Source of the DNA: Homalodisca vitripennis
Taxonomy: Eukaryota; Arthropoda; Insecta; Hemiptera; Cicadellidae
Direction of reading: 5' to 3'
NCBI RefSeq assembly: GCF_021130785.1
Contig: NC_060211.1
Location: 124,755,001-124,819,000, forward strand
DNA: 64,000 bases
The notes beneath the pieces are model-generated. The model was not told where the DNA came from, did not search any database, and saw only the letters and a list, made by a program, of their open reading frames with translations. Positions 1 through 11,600 of this stretch are shown piece by piece; the first letter of the stretch is position 1; every line of letters begins with the position of its first letter. A program made the translations under genes and the position numbers.

Positions 1-1009
1 TACGAGGAACATTTTGTACATCTTAAAATAATACAACAAGCACATATAAGTGTTCTATAAAGAACTGATGTATGTTAAACAAAATTACACTCTTACTGTT
101 TATTTCTATTTTAGTTGTTTCTGTAATAAACTTCCAAACTTATGTAATAAAGTGAATAAAAAAATATTTGCATACGATAAAAATAACAACAATTTCTCCT
201 ACATTCAAACAGATTTTAAATTCCATTTCCATTGACCTAATAGTGTGTAATATACAAAAAAACACACTATGCATAGCAAACTGGGTGTAGTATTTTAATA
301 TATACAAAAAATTGGAAAATTAAAAACAAAAAAGTGATGCGTAAGAAATAACTGCAAGAAATAAACATTCTACAACCCCACGAGAGATGACGCTAACATA
401 ATAATCTTGCATAATAATCCAAATTTAGATTATTATGTAAGAGCCCCCAAAGAAATTAAAGCGATACCAGTGACTCTCTCGTACTTTTTCAAGGTAACGC
501 CATTATACATAAGCGCATAAAAGCGCATTAATGTGCGCATTAGGTAGCGCGCATTGTTGGTATATATATATAGCAATATGATTAGTAGAATCCTATGAAA
601 GATAATACACTTAAATTAATACTATTTTTAAATGCTATTAATTTAATAGTCGTAATTTATATCAATTACTAATAATAATTTTATTTGACAAGCCGTTTTG
701 TTAAAAGAATATAAACTATTAACTTATAACATGTAGTACTATTGTTTTTTTACTCAATAGGCTTTATATTTTCTACGTATTAATATTTTTATAACTTTTT
801 GTAAGAGGTTCTCTTGGAAATAAATTTAAACTTACCCTCTTCCTATCGCTTTATCATACACAAGAAAACAAAAATAAAATACGAAAAATAATATAAAATG
901 ATATGAATATAATAATAAATATAATAATATAATATAATAATAATATTACTAAATGTTAATAATATTATATTATTATATAATAATAACTATTATATACTAT
1001 AATATAATA

Positions 1010-1010
<1 letters not shown>
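1..1010. other. AT-rich DNA, no gene seen
   Basis: No frame resembles a coding sequence. The last 120 bases are AT-only low-complexity sequence grading into the (TA)n tract. A slightly GC-richer patch near 505-550 repeats short 'gcgcat' words, but I can assign it no function. Confidence 0.6.

Positions 1011-1059
<49 letters not shown>
1011..1059. repeat. (TA)n microsatellite
   Basis: About 24 uninterrupted TA units lie immediately outside the left end of the Penelope-like element. The right end of that element is also followed by a short TA-rich run. Confidence 0.95.
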
Positions 1060-1062
<3 letters not shown>

Positions 1063-1094
1063 GAACTCCACATTATAGGGTTATCTTTATGTTT

Positions 1095-1172
1095 AATATT
1101 AAATCGTAAACTAAAACCCTTTTTAAATTCTTTTATTTCAGACAACGTGTTTCGGTATAAACCGATGTGAAC
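1095..1172 (+). repeat. Left terminal inverted repeat of Penelope element
   Basis: This arm is the reverse complement of the right arm at 3134-3217, with near-perfect agreement over the segment that contains 'gacaacgtgtttcggtataa'. It lacks about six bases (the CTGAAG part of the hammerhead-like core) that the right arm keeps. The two arms are therefore not equivalent. Confidence 0.85.
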
Positions 1173-1219
1173 TCCAAGAACCTTTCCTATATAATCTTGT
1201 CCATGAACTAAACAAAAGT

Positions 1220-2982
1220 AATTTAAAAGTACAAATTCCCAAATTAATTAAAACGTCAAATAATGATATGAAATTAGTATCGTCCATCTCAAGAAAACTA
1301 AAAGATAATAACTGTATAATATCAAAAGCCGACAAAGGGAATACAGTAGTAATTATCGACAGCCAAACATAATCAAGAAAAGATTGAAACATTCTTTGAC
1401 AGCAACAATCTTAAAAAAATTAAAAAAGGACCCAACCCAAGAATACACAAAACTTATAAATTCCACAATAACTAAATGCAAAAGTTTAACAAAAGCAGAG
1501 CAATACCAACTCAAAATGACAAATCCAAAAGCTCCTACACTAAAAGGTCAACCAAAGACTCATAAAACCGGATATTCCAATTAGACCAGTAGTCAACTTT
1601 CGTAACGCTCCTACTTACAAGGTATGTAAATTTTTTAAATAACAAAATAAAAACCAACATGCAATTTGAAGACAATTACAGTATATTAAATTCAAATAAT
1701 CTGGCAAATCAAAGTAAAGACATTCAAATTCCATTAAACTCGTTCTTCATTTCCTTTGATGTTAACAACATGTACTCGAACATTCCAAGACAAGAAAAAA
1801 ATGCAAATTTTAAAAGATAATCTAATAAAATACAGTCAACTTGAAATGAATGAAATTGACGATATTTTATCATTGACAAAGTCTACTGTTAATCAAAATT
1901 ATTTTCAATACAAAAAGGACTTTTACAAACAAGAAGATGGGTTGGCAATGGGATCTCCTCTTTCAGGCCTTCTTGCAAATATATATATGCAACATTTAGA
2001 AAACAACAAAATAATGAGTGTTACTAATCCATTTAAAGATAAAATAATTTACTGGTTTAGATATGTAGATGATATCTTATGTCTTTTCAAAGGAGATGAG
2101 AAGCAAGCAGACCAGTTTTTAACATTCCTCAATTCTATATCCCCAACAATTAAGTTTTCAAAAGAAATCCAAAAAGTCAAAATTAACTTTCTTGATATAA
2201 GCATTTCTAATCTTAATGGAAACCAACTCATTTGGAAATTTATAGAAAAAACAACCCAAACAGATCTTCTAATACCATCAACTTCTAACCATCCATGGAA
2301 ACACAAATTAGCAGCATTTCACTCAATGATATACAGAATGTTAAATATACCAATGAGTGATGAAAATAAAAACTAAGGAAATGGAAAATCATAAAATATC
2401 TAGCTGTCAAAAATGGATATCCAACCCCATATTGTAGACAAAATGATTCAGAAAAAAACAAGAAAAAATCAATACAACCAATACAATACGGCCTAATCCT
2501 AATAATAATGAAATTCAGAAATATATATGTGTACCTTTCAATACTAAAATAAACAAAGCTGTTCGAAAAACCTTTCAAAATTCAAAATTTTCCATCAGTT
2601 ACCAAACAAGAAATAATACGTTTAAACTAATTGAAAACAAAATAAGCCAAAAAGATGACAAACAAGATTTATACAAACAATGTGGAGTATACAAAATTAA
2701 CTGTAGTGACTGTGAAAGCTACTATATTGGACAAACTGGCAGAAATTTTAATAAAAAGGTTTTAAAGAACATATACAAGCTTTGAAAACAAACAACATGT
2801 CTACAATAAAATCAAATTTCGCTGAACATTTATTAGAAACTGGACATAACTACAAAAATATTGAAAAGAACATGGAAATTTTGGATATCGAAAGGAAAGG
2901 AGAAAAATTAAACACTAAAGAAGAATTACACATTTATCTAAATTATAAAAAAGATCCTCACAACATATTAAATAGCAATTAA
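1220..2982 (+). pseudogene. Penelope RT / GIY-YIG endonuclease pseudogene
   Basis: Pieces of one polyprotein follow in the expected order but in different frames: an ADKGNTVVII segment near 1325 (frame 2), a KTHK segment ending near 1566 (frame 1), PIRPVVNFRNAP near 1577 (frame 2), FDVNNMYSNIP near 1757-1790 (frame 3), then the longest open stretch 1756-2376 (frame 1) with GSPLSGLLANIYM and the catalytic YVDDILCLF. After 2376 the frame changes to 3, then to 2 by about 2492, where the GIY-YIG part (GVY and YYIGQTGR, about 2684-2745) is read. It returns to frame 1 at 2761 and ends at 2982. I count at least seven frame changes and one stop near 1370. The RT would copy RNA into DNA and the nuclease would nick the target. 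No intact product is possible here. Confidence 0.85.
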
Positions 2983-3133
2983 AAAAATAAAACAAAAATC
3001 CTATCTTTGAAAAAAATATCAAACACAGAATCTTAATCAAAATTACAACTGTGTCATATAAGTTTAACATCTGTTTGAATAGTCGACAAGTATATATTTA
3101 TTTGTTTTGTTTATAATTTAATTAGAGGTTAAT

Positions 3134-3176
3134 GTTCACACTGAAGATGGTTTTATACCGAAACACGTTGTCTGAA
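3134..3176 (+). ncRNA. Hammerhead-ribozyme-like motif
   Basis: The pieces of a hammerhead core occur in order: CTGAAGA (3141-3147), a stem II candidate GGT...ACC with a five-base loop, GAAAC (3160-3164), a three-base-pair stem III ACA/TGT with loop CGT, then a TC cleavage position at 3171-3172. PLE terminal repeats are known to carry minimal hammerheads. Against it, stem II is short with an unpaired U, and stem I has only two clear pairs next to the core. Self-cleavage is not shown. The left arm has lost the CTGA box. Confidence 0.35.
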
Positions 3177-3217
3177 ATAAAAGAATTTAAAAGGGTTTTA
3201 GTTTACGATTTAATATT
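3134..3217 (+). repeat. Right terminal inverted repeat of Penelope element
   Basis: This is the reverse complement of 1095-1172 and contains the hammerhead-like motif at 3141-3172. It is the more complete arm, because the left one has a small deletion in the ribozyme core. Confidence 0.85.
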
Positions 3218-5800
3218 CTAATATATATATTAATATATATGTTTTACAGCATACAAAAAGGGTTGAGCAGTTGCCTGTAATTTTACAAAAGTTGGAGTGC
3301 TACAAAGGTATTTAGTACATTGTAGAGTCGTATAGCATGTGTTTGTATTCACTATATCAAAAACACTGACACGTTACAATTACTTACTAAAAATCAAGAG
3401 CAGTATACAAATTTTTTAAATTTACTTCCACGTCAAAACATCATTACTTTGTAATTTTGTTTGCATTTAAATAATATTACCAATATAATATTTCACCAAC
3501 TAACAATAACATTTTGAAATTTTGCGTGTATTTTTTGTGATGTGATATTGAGTGAGTTAGTCGTAAAATAATAAAACATTATGTGATGTCGATACAGCAA
3601 CTATCTAACGAAAAGGTTTTGCTCTAAAACTCACGTTTTGTACTTGACAAGAGTACTTACATCGTGTTAACAATAACAACCTTCAAGACGCTGTTTGTCG
3701 ACCCTCTATAAACACTCGTGGCGGTGACACTACACCACACCTGAACTACAAGTACCTTGTAACGAAGCAGCAGCTATTTCACAGGACATCATCGTCAAAA
3801 CATAAAGTATCTATATCAGTGTCTACTAATAAGCTTCTACTTTAATTTGATAACTCAGTTTTTAACTTCTGCAAAACTATTTTAATTTTGTAAATTTGCA
3901 CTATTCATGCCTTGTGAATATACACAGGAATTGCAAATAAAATTTAAAAAATATTATGAAAATTCTTTCTTAACCTTAAAGACAAAGATTGAAAACTATT
4001 TAAATTTACGTATAAATATACAAGCAATCGTAAATAAAATGTTGTAATCTTTTCACTGTTTTTTTTATTAGAAGATTTAGTACAGTTGAATGATAATAAA
4101 AATGTAATTAAAACTATCAGAATGTTCATGAGAACTTTCAGGAAATGTTTTTCAGCAAATAGTTTTGCATGAATTTCTGCCATATCATGAATAGAAGTAA
4201 TATTACTTCCTTCAATATCTGATGATTGGAAATGCTTCTGAAAAAATTAGGTCAGACTCAATTCATTAATCAATACTGATTCATGTTGTAATTACCGTCC
4301 CTTATAAAAGCTATGAAATTGAAATTGATGAATCATCTTTTTATTAGTGTCCTCATAGAATTTGATCAATTGATTGAATTTCGTAATAATTTAATCAGAC
4401 AGATTATTGTAGCGTTTTTACTGCCACTGTCATTTAGTAGATATGAACTAATGTATAAATTTCACAGATACGTATATATATAATAACCGAGCGTCGGCAG
4501 TGAAACTAACATACTGTACTATAAAATTTAAAAATGAATAAAATTGTAATTATATTTTGTACATGATTAAATTTGAAATTGTCTTATTAAAAATATAGAA
4601 TTCAATTCTTCTGAATTTCCCAAATTTATTATTTAAATTAACAAAACAAAAGAAAACTGAACCGAATTTTGGGGCAGGGTTACGTTTTTTACCACTTTTA
4701 CCAAATTTGGTGCACGCGCAAACACACACTGATATTACTCGCAATTTTTTAAATGTAATATTTTTTAAATACACAAAGTTAATGTGATTATAATACAGGA
4801 CGACTACATCCTTTCAATCGATGTTGTAAATCCTCGTACACTTACGCAATCATTTATACCAGCAAAAACAGTCTTATTGGTATTAAATTAAAAGCTTAAA
4901 TTTGCAGTTTTTGTGACTAAAAGCGAAACATTAAATTTGGAATACCCACCTTTCGTCTTACGCGGTAAAGGCAATTCAATTCTTGTGTATGATTATCAAT
5001 GTTATTTACCATGTACCATATAACAATTACCACGTATTATTTACATTTTATCGCCTAGTATCGTTTACGAACTTCCAATCTCTCACGGTTAAGAGTAGTC
5101 GTAGCATCCTGTAAGTGGTTAAATATCTTAATATATTTCGAGATCCAATTTAACCCCATTACTTAAAGTTTCTTTAAATATTTGTCTCAGTTTTCAATAA
5201 AGTAACTAAACGCACATATGTAGGTAAACGTGTTCTAATAACTTAAGTATTAAAATTTCCCATTTGTTCAATTAAGACTTTTTAAATATTTTAATTACCC
5301 TTTTACTTTTTATACCTCACGATCTGGTAGTTAGTTTGCTTAATAAAAAACATACAACTTGGTTTTTTAGAAATGTATAGACGAATTTCCCATAAGAGAG
5401 AAATTTATTTCTCAGCTGTCCTAGCTTAGACGTCGAAATGGGAAGGCATCAAAAGGGTTTTTAAATATTAAAAATGATATTTTCTTAAGTCACACGCTAA
5501 TAAACAACCGTTTTCCAAATTATTAAATGATATGGATTAAAATGAAAAACTGAGTGCCAATCAGTACTACCTGGTTTGTATAAAAATATATAAAATAATC
5601 TTATCTGTACATATCTTATAAAAATTTTACCTGACAGGGTTATTTTTATATTACAACAATGAAAAGTAAAACAAAAAAGGGTGTTAGTTTTTCATTATTC
5701 TAATCTTATAAAATATATATTATTAAGTTTAATATTTTATACTCTAACTAAACATCTTTCAAATTTCGTCTTTATTATGTTTCATATGTTACCGTACTTC
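3218..5800. other. AT-rich DNA, no gene seen
   Basis: Only short chance ORFs occur, none with recognisable motifs. A patch at 3690-3790 is less AT-rich but shows no open frame or repeat match within the window. Confidence 0.55.
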
Positions 5801-6041
5801 TAAAGAATGTTGGAGATAAGAAAAATGCGTTTAAAGACGAAAATACTGTCTTGTTTAAGCTGCTGAATCAGATTAACTCATTAGTTGCCTAACTCACGAA
5901 CCGTAACTCATCAACCCTTCATCCAGGCCATCACATCTTATCAGCCAAGTTTAGTTACTTACACTCCTTGCTCATCGGCAGCATTCGGGATTGATGTAGC
6001 TCTTTATAGTTGATTAGAAAATGTAATTGAGCAATAGATTG

Positions 6042-6095
<54 letters not shown>

Positions 6096-6267
6096 GTGTG
6101 TGTGTGTGTTGTGTGGTATAATATTTATTATTATATATATATATATATATATATATAAATTTTACTATATATATATATAATAACTAATGAGTTAATCAGA
6201 TTCAGCAGCTTAAACAAGAAAGGCTTTGCGTCTTTAAACGCATTTTGCTTATCTCCAACATTCTTTA
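5801..6267. mobile_element. Foldback / inverted-repeat element
   Basis: Two arms of about 86 bp (5801-5886 and 6182-6267) are reverse complements with roughly 90 percent agreement. They share, for example, the 'ggagataag' and 'gctgctgaatc' segments. They enclose 295 bp. The right half of the spacer is (TA)n and (TG)n microsatellite, and the left half is ordinary sequence. No transposase coding is present. A nonautonomous DNA transposon or a microsatellite-mediated inverted duplication would both fit. Confidence 0.6.
6046..6181. repeat. (TA)n/(TG)n compound microsatellite
   Basis: TA repeats, then a short TG run at about 6095-6115, then more TA repeats form the right side of the loop between the two foldback arms. 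Confidence 0.9.
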
Positions 6268-7430
6268 TATGTAATATAATATATATATATATATACTCAT
6301 TCATAATATACATTACTTAGATAATTTCTAAAAGAACAATTGTGTATTTTTAATAAAAACTTTTCATAAAGGGCATGAGTTGATAAAATTTACTCACTAC
6401 GTACTGATATGTACGTATCGTATGGACTCTTACGATACTTACTGTGTCTTGCTTTTATGCTTTAAATAAATAAAGATTTTAAAAATATATTTAAAAATAT
6501 AATAAGGGTTTAAAAATAATGTCAATTAATATCAGAAAACAATACCTTTTTAGTATTTTAGCATATACATATTCCAAACTTAAATAATTAAAATAAATGT
6601 AGGAATAACCATTTTAAAAATAAGAGGGTGCCTGAACCTTTATTTGCAGGTATAGATTGTTATAATCAAATTATAAGTCTATATCAAATCGTTTTCTTAT
6701 GACAACAAATATACCATATTAATTTACGCTTGCTTACTAAATTATCCAAAACTTAATATATATTATAGTTTTATGCGATTTTCAAGTATTAAACTATCAA
6801 AGCTCTTAGCATAATACATATTCTATTACTGATCAGCTACAAATTTGTCTTTTTAGTTAGTACTACACAGACGCAGACAATACATTTTCTTAAAGTTCAT
6901 GGAGGAAAACGTACCTACATTTGAAACAAATCAATTAATTTATTTTAACAACGAATTATCATAAAAAATTGTGTATGAGTAGTAATTCAGATTCCAAGTA
7001 ATAAGGAAATTCTAATGCTGTAGCTTTAAGAATTTCAAATAATTTACTTTGAATGTGATCCTAATGCGCAGTAAAAGTTTAAACGAGAAAATATCAGCAG
7101 TCCTTACCATATGTTAGACAAGGGTTTGTTCTTATTACCGTTGTAACTAGAAATAGTTCGTAAAATGCAGAGATTCAAATACTGACATTAATATAAGAAA
7201 AAATATAAATTCCGCATTCGTGGATGATATGGTAATAACAGCCATAGATGAACTCAAAATTGTATAAATAATTCTAATTAAGACTGCAAATAAATAGAGC
7301 AAAACCCATGTTTATGGAGTGTGGAAGGAGACAAAGTGACGTTCAAGTTAGGACTACATTGAGGTTTATACATTGAGGTTGATGTTTAAAATTTCAAAAG
7401 TAAGTACATATAAATAAATAGGAATTCTGT
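6268..7430. other. AT-rich DNA, no gene seen
   Basis: Neither strand holds an open frame with motifs, and I see no strong repeats here. Confidence 0.5.
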
Positions 7431-7439
7431 CCATTAGCA

Positions 7440-7990
7440 ATAACGAAGATATGGAAATAAAAAATAGATTAGATTTGGTCAACAATGTTTTTCAACGTTC
7501 GATGAAATTGGAATGCAGATTTCCTCTATGTATTCAATTACTCGCTGTACCACTCCAACAAACATCACATTTTTCATAGATTTGTGGTATATATAAATAG
7601 GTATTTTGACATCTTTCCTTTATATCATCTTAAGCCGCAGGTTTACTTTTAACACTTTTGAAGAAACGCTAAAAATATATGTATTATAGTCAAATCTGGT
7701 GAGCTGGACAAGACATAGGTCCTCCTCGGTCAAACTAATGGCAGTACAAGCTTAGTACATACAGTATTAGTCATAGGGTGCTAGGCTTCCAAAATACTGC
7801 ATTAACATGAAATCTATCATGTTTTGAAAAGTTTGTTTAGGTTGTATATGTCGTAGAAGGTTGTTTGTAAAGAAGTCTAAGTACACAAGATCCCTAGGAT
7901 GAACTTTTAGACAGTGTGGGCCAGCTTTTGAGTCTCTAACTAGACCGCACCAATCACAAACCAAATGTGTTGGTGGGGAACTGGTTTAAA
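7440..7990 (-). pseudogene. Mariner-type DDE transposase relic
   Basis: On the minus strand, broken frames carry a degraded 'RGGP...SCPAHQI' segment at about 7698-7732. It matches the GRGGP..WPARSPDL region around the third catalytic Asp of Tc1/mariner-type transposases. It is followed in order by a KSKPA block (about 7636-7655) and a DDIKER block (about 7612-7632), which fits the usual C-terminal half. The 65-residue frame at 7767-7964 sits just upstream and may be the preceding part, but I do not recognise its residues. Several stops and frame changes show it is dead. Ends and terminal repeats could not be found. Confidence 0.5.
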
Positions 7991-8229
7991 TCTGTGTATG
8001 TTTAACCCCGCTCATTAGTGCATGTTATGTTGCTTAACATGTAGGCTACATTTATCAGTTTTCTTGACAATGTGGAAAAATAAGAGTTCCATCATGTTTT
8101 GCCAAAACCAGTTAACAATATTGTATAGAAATGGCAACGTTTTAACCACGAATAACTTCTAGCGGAGATACGTAATTACAGTTAAATTAACATATTTAGG
8201 ATTCTACAAGCTATAATTATTTACTTACT

Positions 8230-8600
8230 AACTGTTGTGGCCATTATAATCCACAAGGCTTCGACAACGCAATGTCTCTAGATGTCTTTTTCTTCGCGCT
8301 TCCACTTTCCTTGTTCCCAAGAATCCTCAGACCCTTTTTCACCTGGTCCCACCACTACCACCACCTGGTTACTTTGGTCGTCCAAAAGATCTTTAATCTT
8401 TTGCGTTTTTTTCCAGAATTGTCACGGTGCTATCCTCTTATCTCAAGATGTGCCTAGCCAACTGATCCCTTTACTTCATAACTCAGCTACAATATCTGGC
8501 TTTGTATACATTTACCTCAATTCTCGATTATGCTTTTATCCTCTATTCTCCATCGTCGAAGACTGTCGCGTACACTTTTTAAAATATTTTATTCTCAAAA
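8230..8600 (-). pseudogene. LINE reverse-transcriptase C-terminal relic
   Basis: Minus-strand frames give, in order: an RDQLARHILR...EDS segment (8440-8480), corresponding to the L+W.GH..RM..SR motif; ILEKN; a GRPK segment; WWDQVKKGLRILGN (8300-8360); then a SRDIALSKPCGL ending near 8255, like the usual '...AK..CGL' end of insect non-LTR endonuclease/reverse transcriptase proteins. The order and spacing match the family's C terminus. Frame changes and stops interrupt it. The plus-strand ORFs over this stretch are antisense shadows. Confidence 0.62.
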
Positions 8601-8609
8601 ACTATTAAA

Positions 8610-11600
8610 TTATTTCTGTTTTCATATTTAATAACATATTTTAAGATCTTTATAAGAACTCTAGCCTGATAATTGTTTTTTAAATTCTAATTTTTGTTGT
8701 ATGGGAAAGTATTTTAGAATAAATCAAGCAGTACTACTTTTGCACTTCACTGGAATTTTCGTCATCTAGACAAGGGAGAAATCAATAGTTGGTGACCCAT
8801 ATAAAAAGTTATTATTCTTAGAGGACTGCATCGGACATTAAAGGATTAAGTTTGAATTCCTTTTTGGTAGGGACGTGGATCACTGTTTGATCTCTGGACA
8901 ACTGATAAATGGTACTATTTCAACAATATTTCGATACACATATAAACATACAATAATACTTTACTTCCATTTTATAGGCATAGATTTTTTAAGATGGTTG
9001 TTAAGTATTGGTTAAAACTTTTACTGGCTTCCACTTGACAAGTGTCCTTCAGGACAAAGAGGGGAGTAATATAGCACGTGCTTAATTTTATTTCAAATAT
9101 TTAATAAAAATATAGTTATAGGAGAAAGGTTATACAAAATTGCTTTAAATTGTAAGTAGTGTAGTAGTGATTGTAGTATTTTTTTTGGTGTTGTGTTTAA
9201 TGCATAGGTGAATTAAAAATTTATTTCTCAAGAAAGTTAGGTAATGATAAACAAACACAGCTGCTAATCCGAAAGTCGACTACAATAAGTTAGCAATTGG
9301 TTTATACAACCTTATGATTGGGTGGTCGGAGACCAATCGGAGGCTTCCGTTATGTGGTACTGTAGGTTAGGAAACAGCCGTTACAAAAGGCAATGGCTCG
9401 TGAATCCTGCGGCATTTTTGGTCTTAGGCATATTATTTAGTTATTTAGTGGTTAGTGCCAAAAAATCCATTCTACATGGGATTTGCATAAGTATAAATTT
9501 CATATTCGAATTAATTTATAGTCAACTAATTAGGTTTTGTTTTAGTAGGAAATATTGTACTAATTTAATACGTTTTGAGTACTGAATTTTGAAGAATAAT
9601 TACACTATTAACGTTGGATTGCAAGATATAAAGACTTCAAGCAAGATTTTGTTCAAGTAAATTTTTCTCTTTAAATATTATTCAAAGTAATATGTGATAA
9701 AAGTTTTAACGTAACAGTAAAAAATAAAATAATACATAATGGTTTCAAGGTTTGAAATAAATACTATTTTAAGGAATATATTATAATTACAGTTTTAACT
9801 TTGAATGTGTGCCAACTGTAACCGGAAATTCTCATTTAGAAAAAAAGAAATTTTAGCTATGCCTATTAGAGAGAATTAATTGATTTGGTTTGCATTGGAT
9901 TTATAATGTGATATTTTATTTGAGTTAAACAAAAGTTAATTTTATTTCGATTTTAAATTTTTGACTAAAGAGGTATTTAATTTATTTTATATTATTATTT
10001 ATTATTTATTGAGGTCCTCTAATACATTTTTGATTAAATATAAATACGTTGAATATGGTATTAAGTTGACATTATTGAATGCAAAATTTTAATTTTAAAG
10101 TTCTAATGAACTGTGATTTAACAAAATACATTATTACTATTTTAGAAAGTATTTTCCTGTTGATCTTTAACAATAGTCCGGATTAAATAGTTTTAAAACT
10201 AGTAAATAGAAGTGGAGATAAAATAAAGCAAATATTTTGTATAGAGAGAGAAAATAAATTTTAGTTGAGAAATAAAAGAATATTTGATAATCTCTCCTTA
10301 CAGAATTTAGCATACGCTATTTTAAAGGAATAAGCTACATAATACCAAAATTAGTAAGTAATAACAATAGTACAATTAACTTTTACACATGGCCCGTATA
10401 AAATGTTAAGTAATATAAGAAGTAAATATTTTAATTTCTGCTGTAACCTTTTACGGAATAGATTTCTAATTTTGTTTTATATAATTAACTAATTGAATAT
10501 AATGTTTTTTATTTCATATATTGATGTAATCGGTTCACAAACTCGATTGCTGCATTATTATTCTGTTTGGTTATGGTTTTAATGAGAAATTATGTTATAA
10601 TTTTGTGTGTGTTGCATATGATTGTGTATACATTTCATGATTGAGTTGTCATATAAATACATAAATGAGTATAAAGTATAAAATCAATTTACTGCGTGTA
10701 TTTTTAAATCCTTCACATTATTCTTAGAAACATAACTCCTTCACTGAGATTCTATATTACAGAGAAAACATAACTGGCAGTACTAATATAATTATTCACA
10801 GTCATTACACATTCAACTAAACTAACTTACGAAATTCTTTGAAGTTATCAGAAGTTATTTACCCTCAGTTTAAACAGAATTTGTATTAACTATACTTTGA
10901 AACTAATTTTAATCTTCATAATAAGGAATTTTATAGTTTTATGTGATAAAATAGTTTTTTTATAAATATAAGACAAATATTGCTCTTCATTTAAGAGAAG
11001 CCAAAACAAAGAGTGGCTTTCGACTCACGTTCTCTGGAATATCATTTATAGTTATGTACAGCATTAGTTACATTATAATAGAAGCAGGAAGTGCTCATTT
11101 CCTACAGGTTGGAGTCAATTTCCGGTCTCTTCCGGTGTTACAGTGACTTGTACAATGTACAGTAGCTTAAGTTTAGTAATGTCAGCATCAGAAAGTCAAC
11201 TCATTGCTTTTATTGTAGATACACATATTAAACGCGATAATTTGGACAGCTATGAAGAATTTATATTTTTGTGACAGTAAAATTTAACTTACCCATAATT
11301 GTTGACTTTGGATTAATGAAATATTCACTTATTCTTATTGGTACGACTATAATTAATTGTCTAGAAGAGTGTAGATACTTTTAAAGGTATTATATGGCGT
11401 TTTAAATCGGTGAGATTAACCAAAATAATAAAAACATTAGGTTTCGGGAAAAAAAAGAATTTGGTCTTTTCTTTAGATTGAAAACTTGTCAAAATGGATA
11501 AAAACGCTTCGACTTCACTAACTGTGAAATTGAATAGGACGAACCAATATTGAAGATATTTTTAATAAACAAGTTACAAACTAAGTCGTCAAATGTGTTA

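Larger units (their letters stand above)
1095..3217 (+). mobile_element. Penelope-like retroelement, decayed
   Basis: This 2.1 kb element encodes a Penelope-type reverse transcriptase followed by a GIY-YIG endonuclease on the plus strand. It is bounded by inverted terminal repeats (1095-1172 and 3134-3217). Penelope-like elements (PLEs) are known to combine these two domains and to carry terminal repeats in either direct or inverted orientation. The coding region is broken by frameshifts, so this copy is dead. (TA)n-type DNA flanks both ends, so no target duplication can be recognised. Confidence 0.88.

Noticed and set aside
8272..8608. Two overlapping plus-strand ORFs of 61 and 108 codons
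   Set aside because: Antisense shadows of a minus-strand LINE C-terminal relic.
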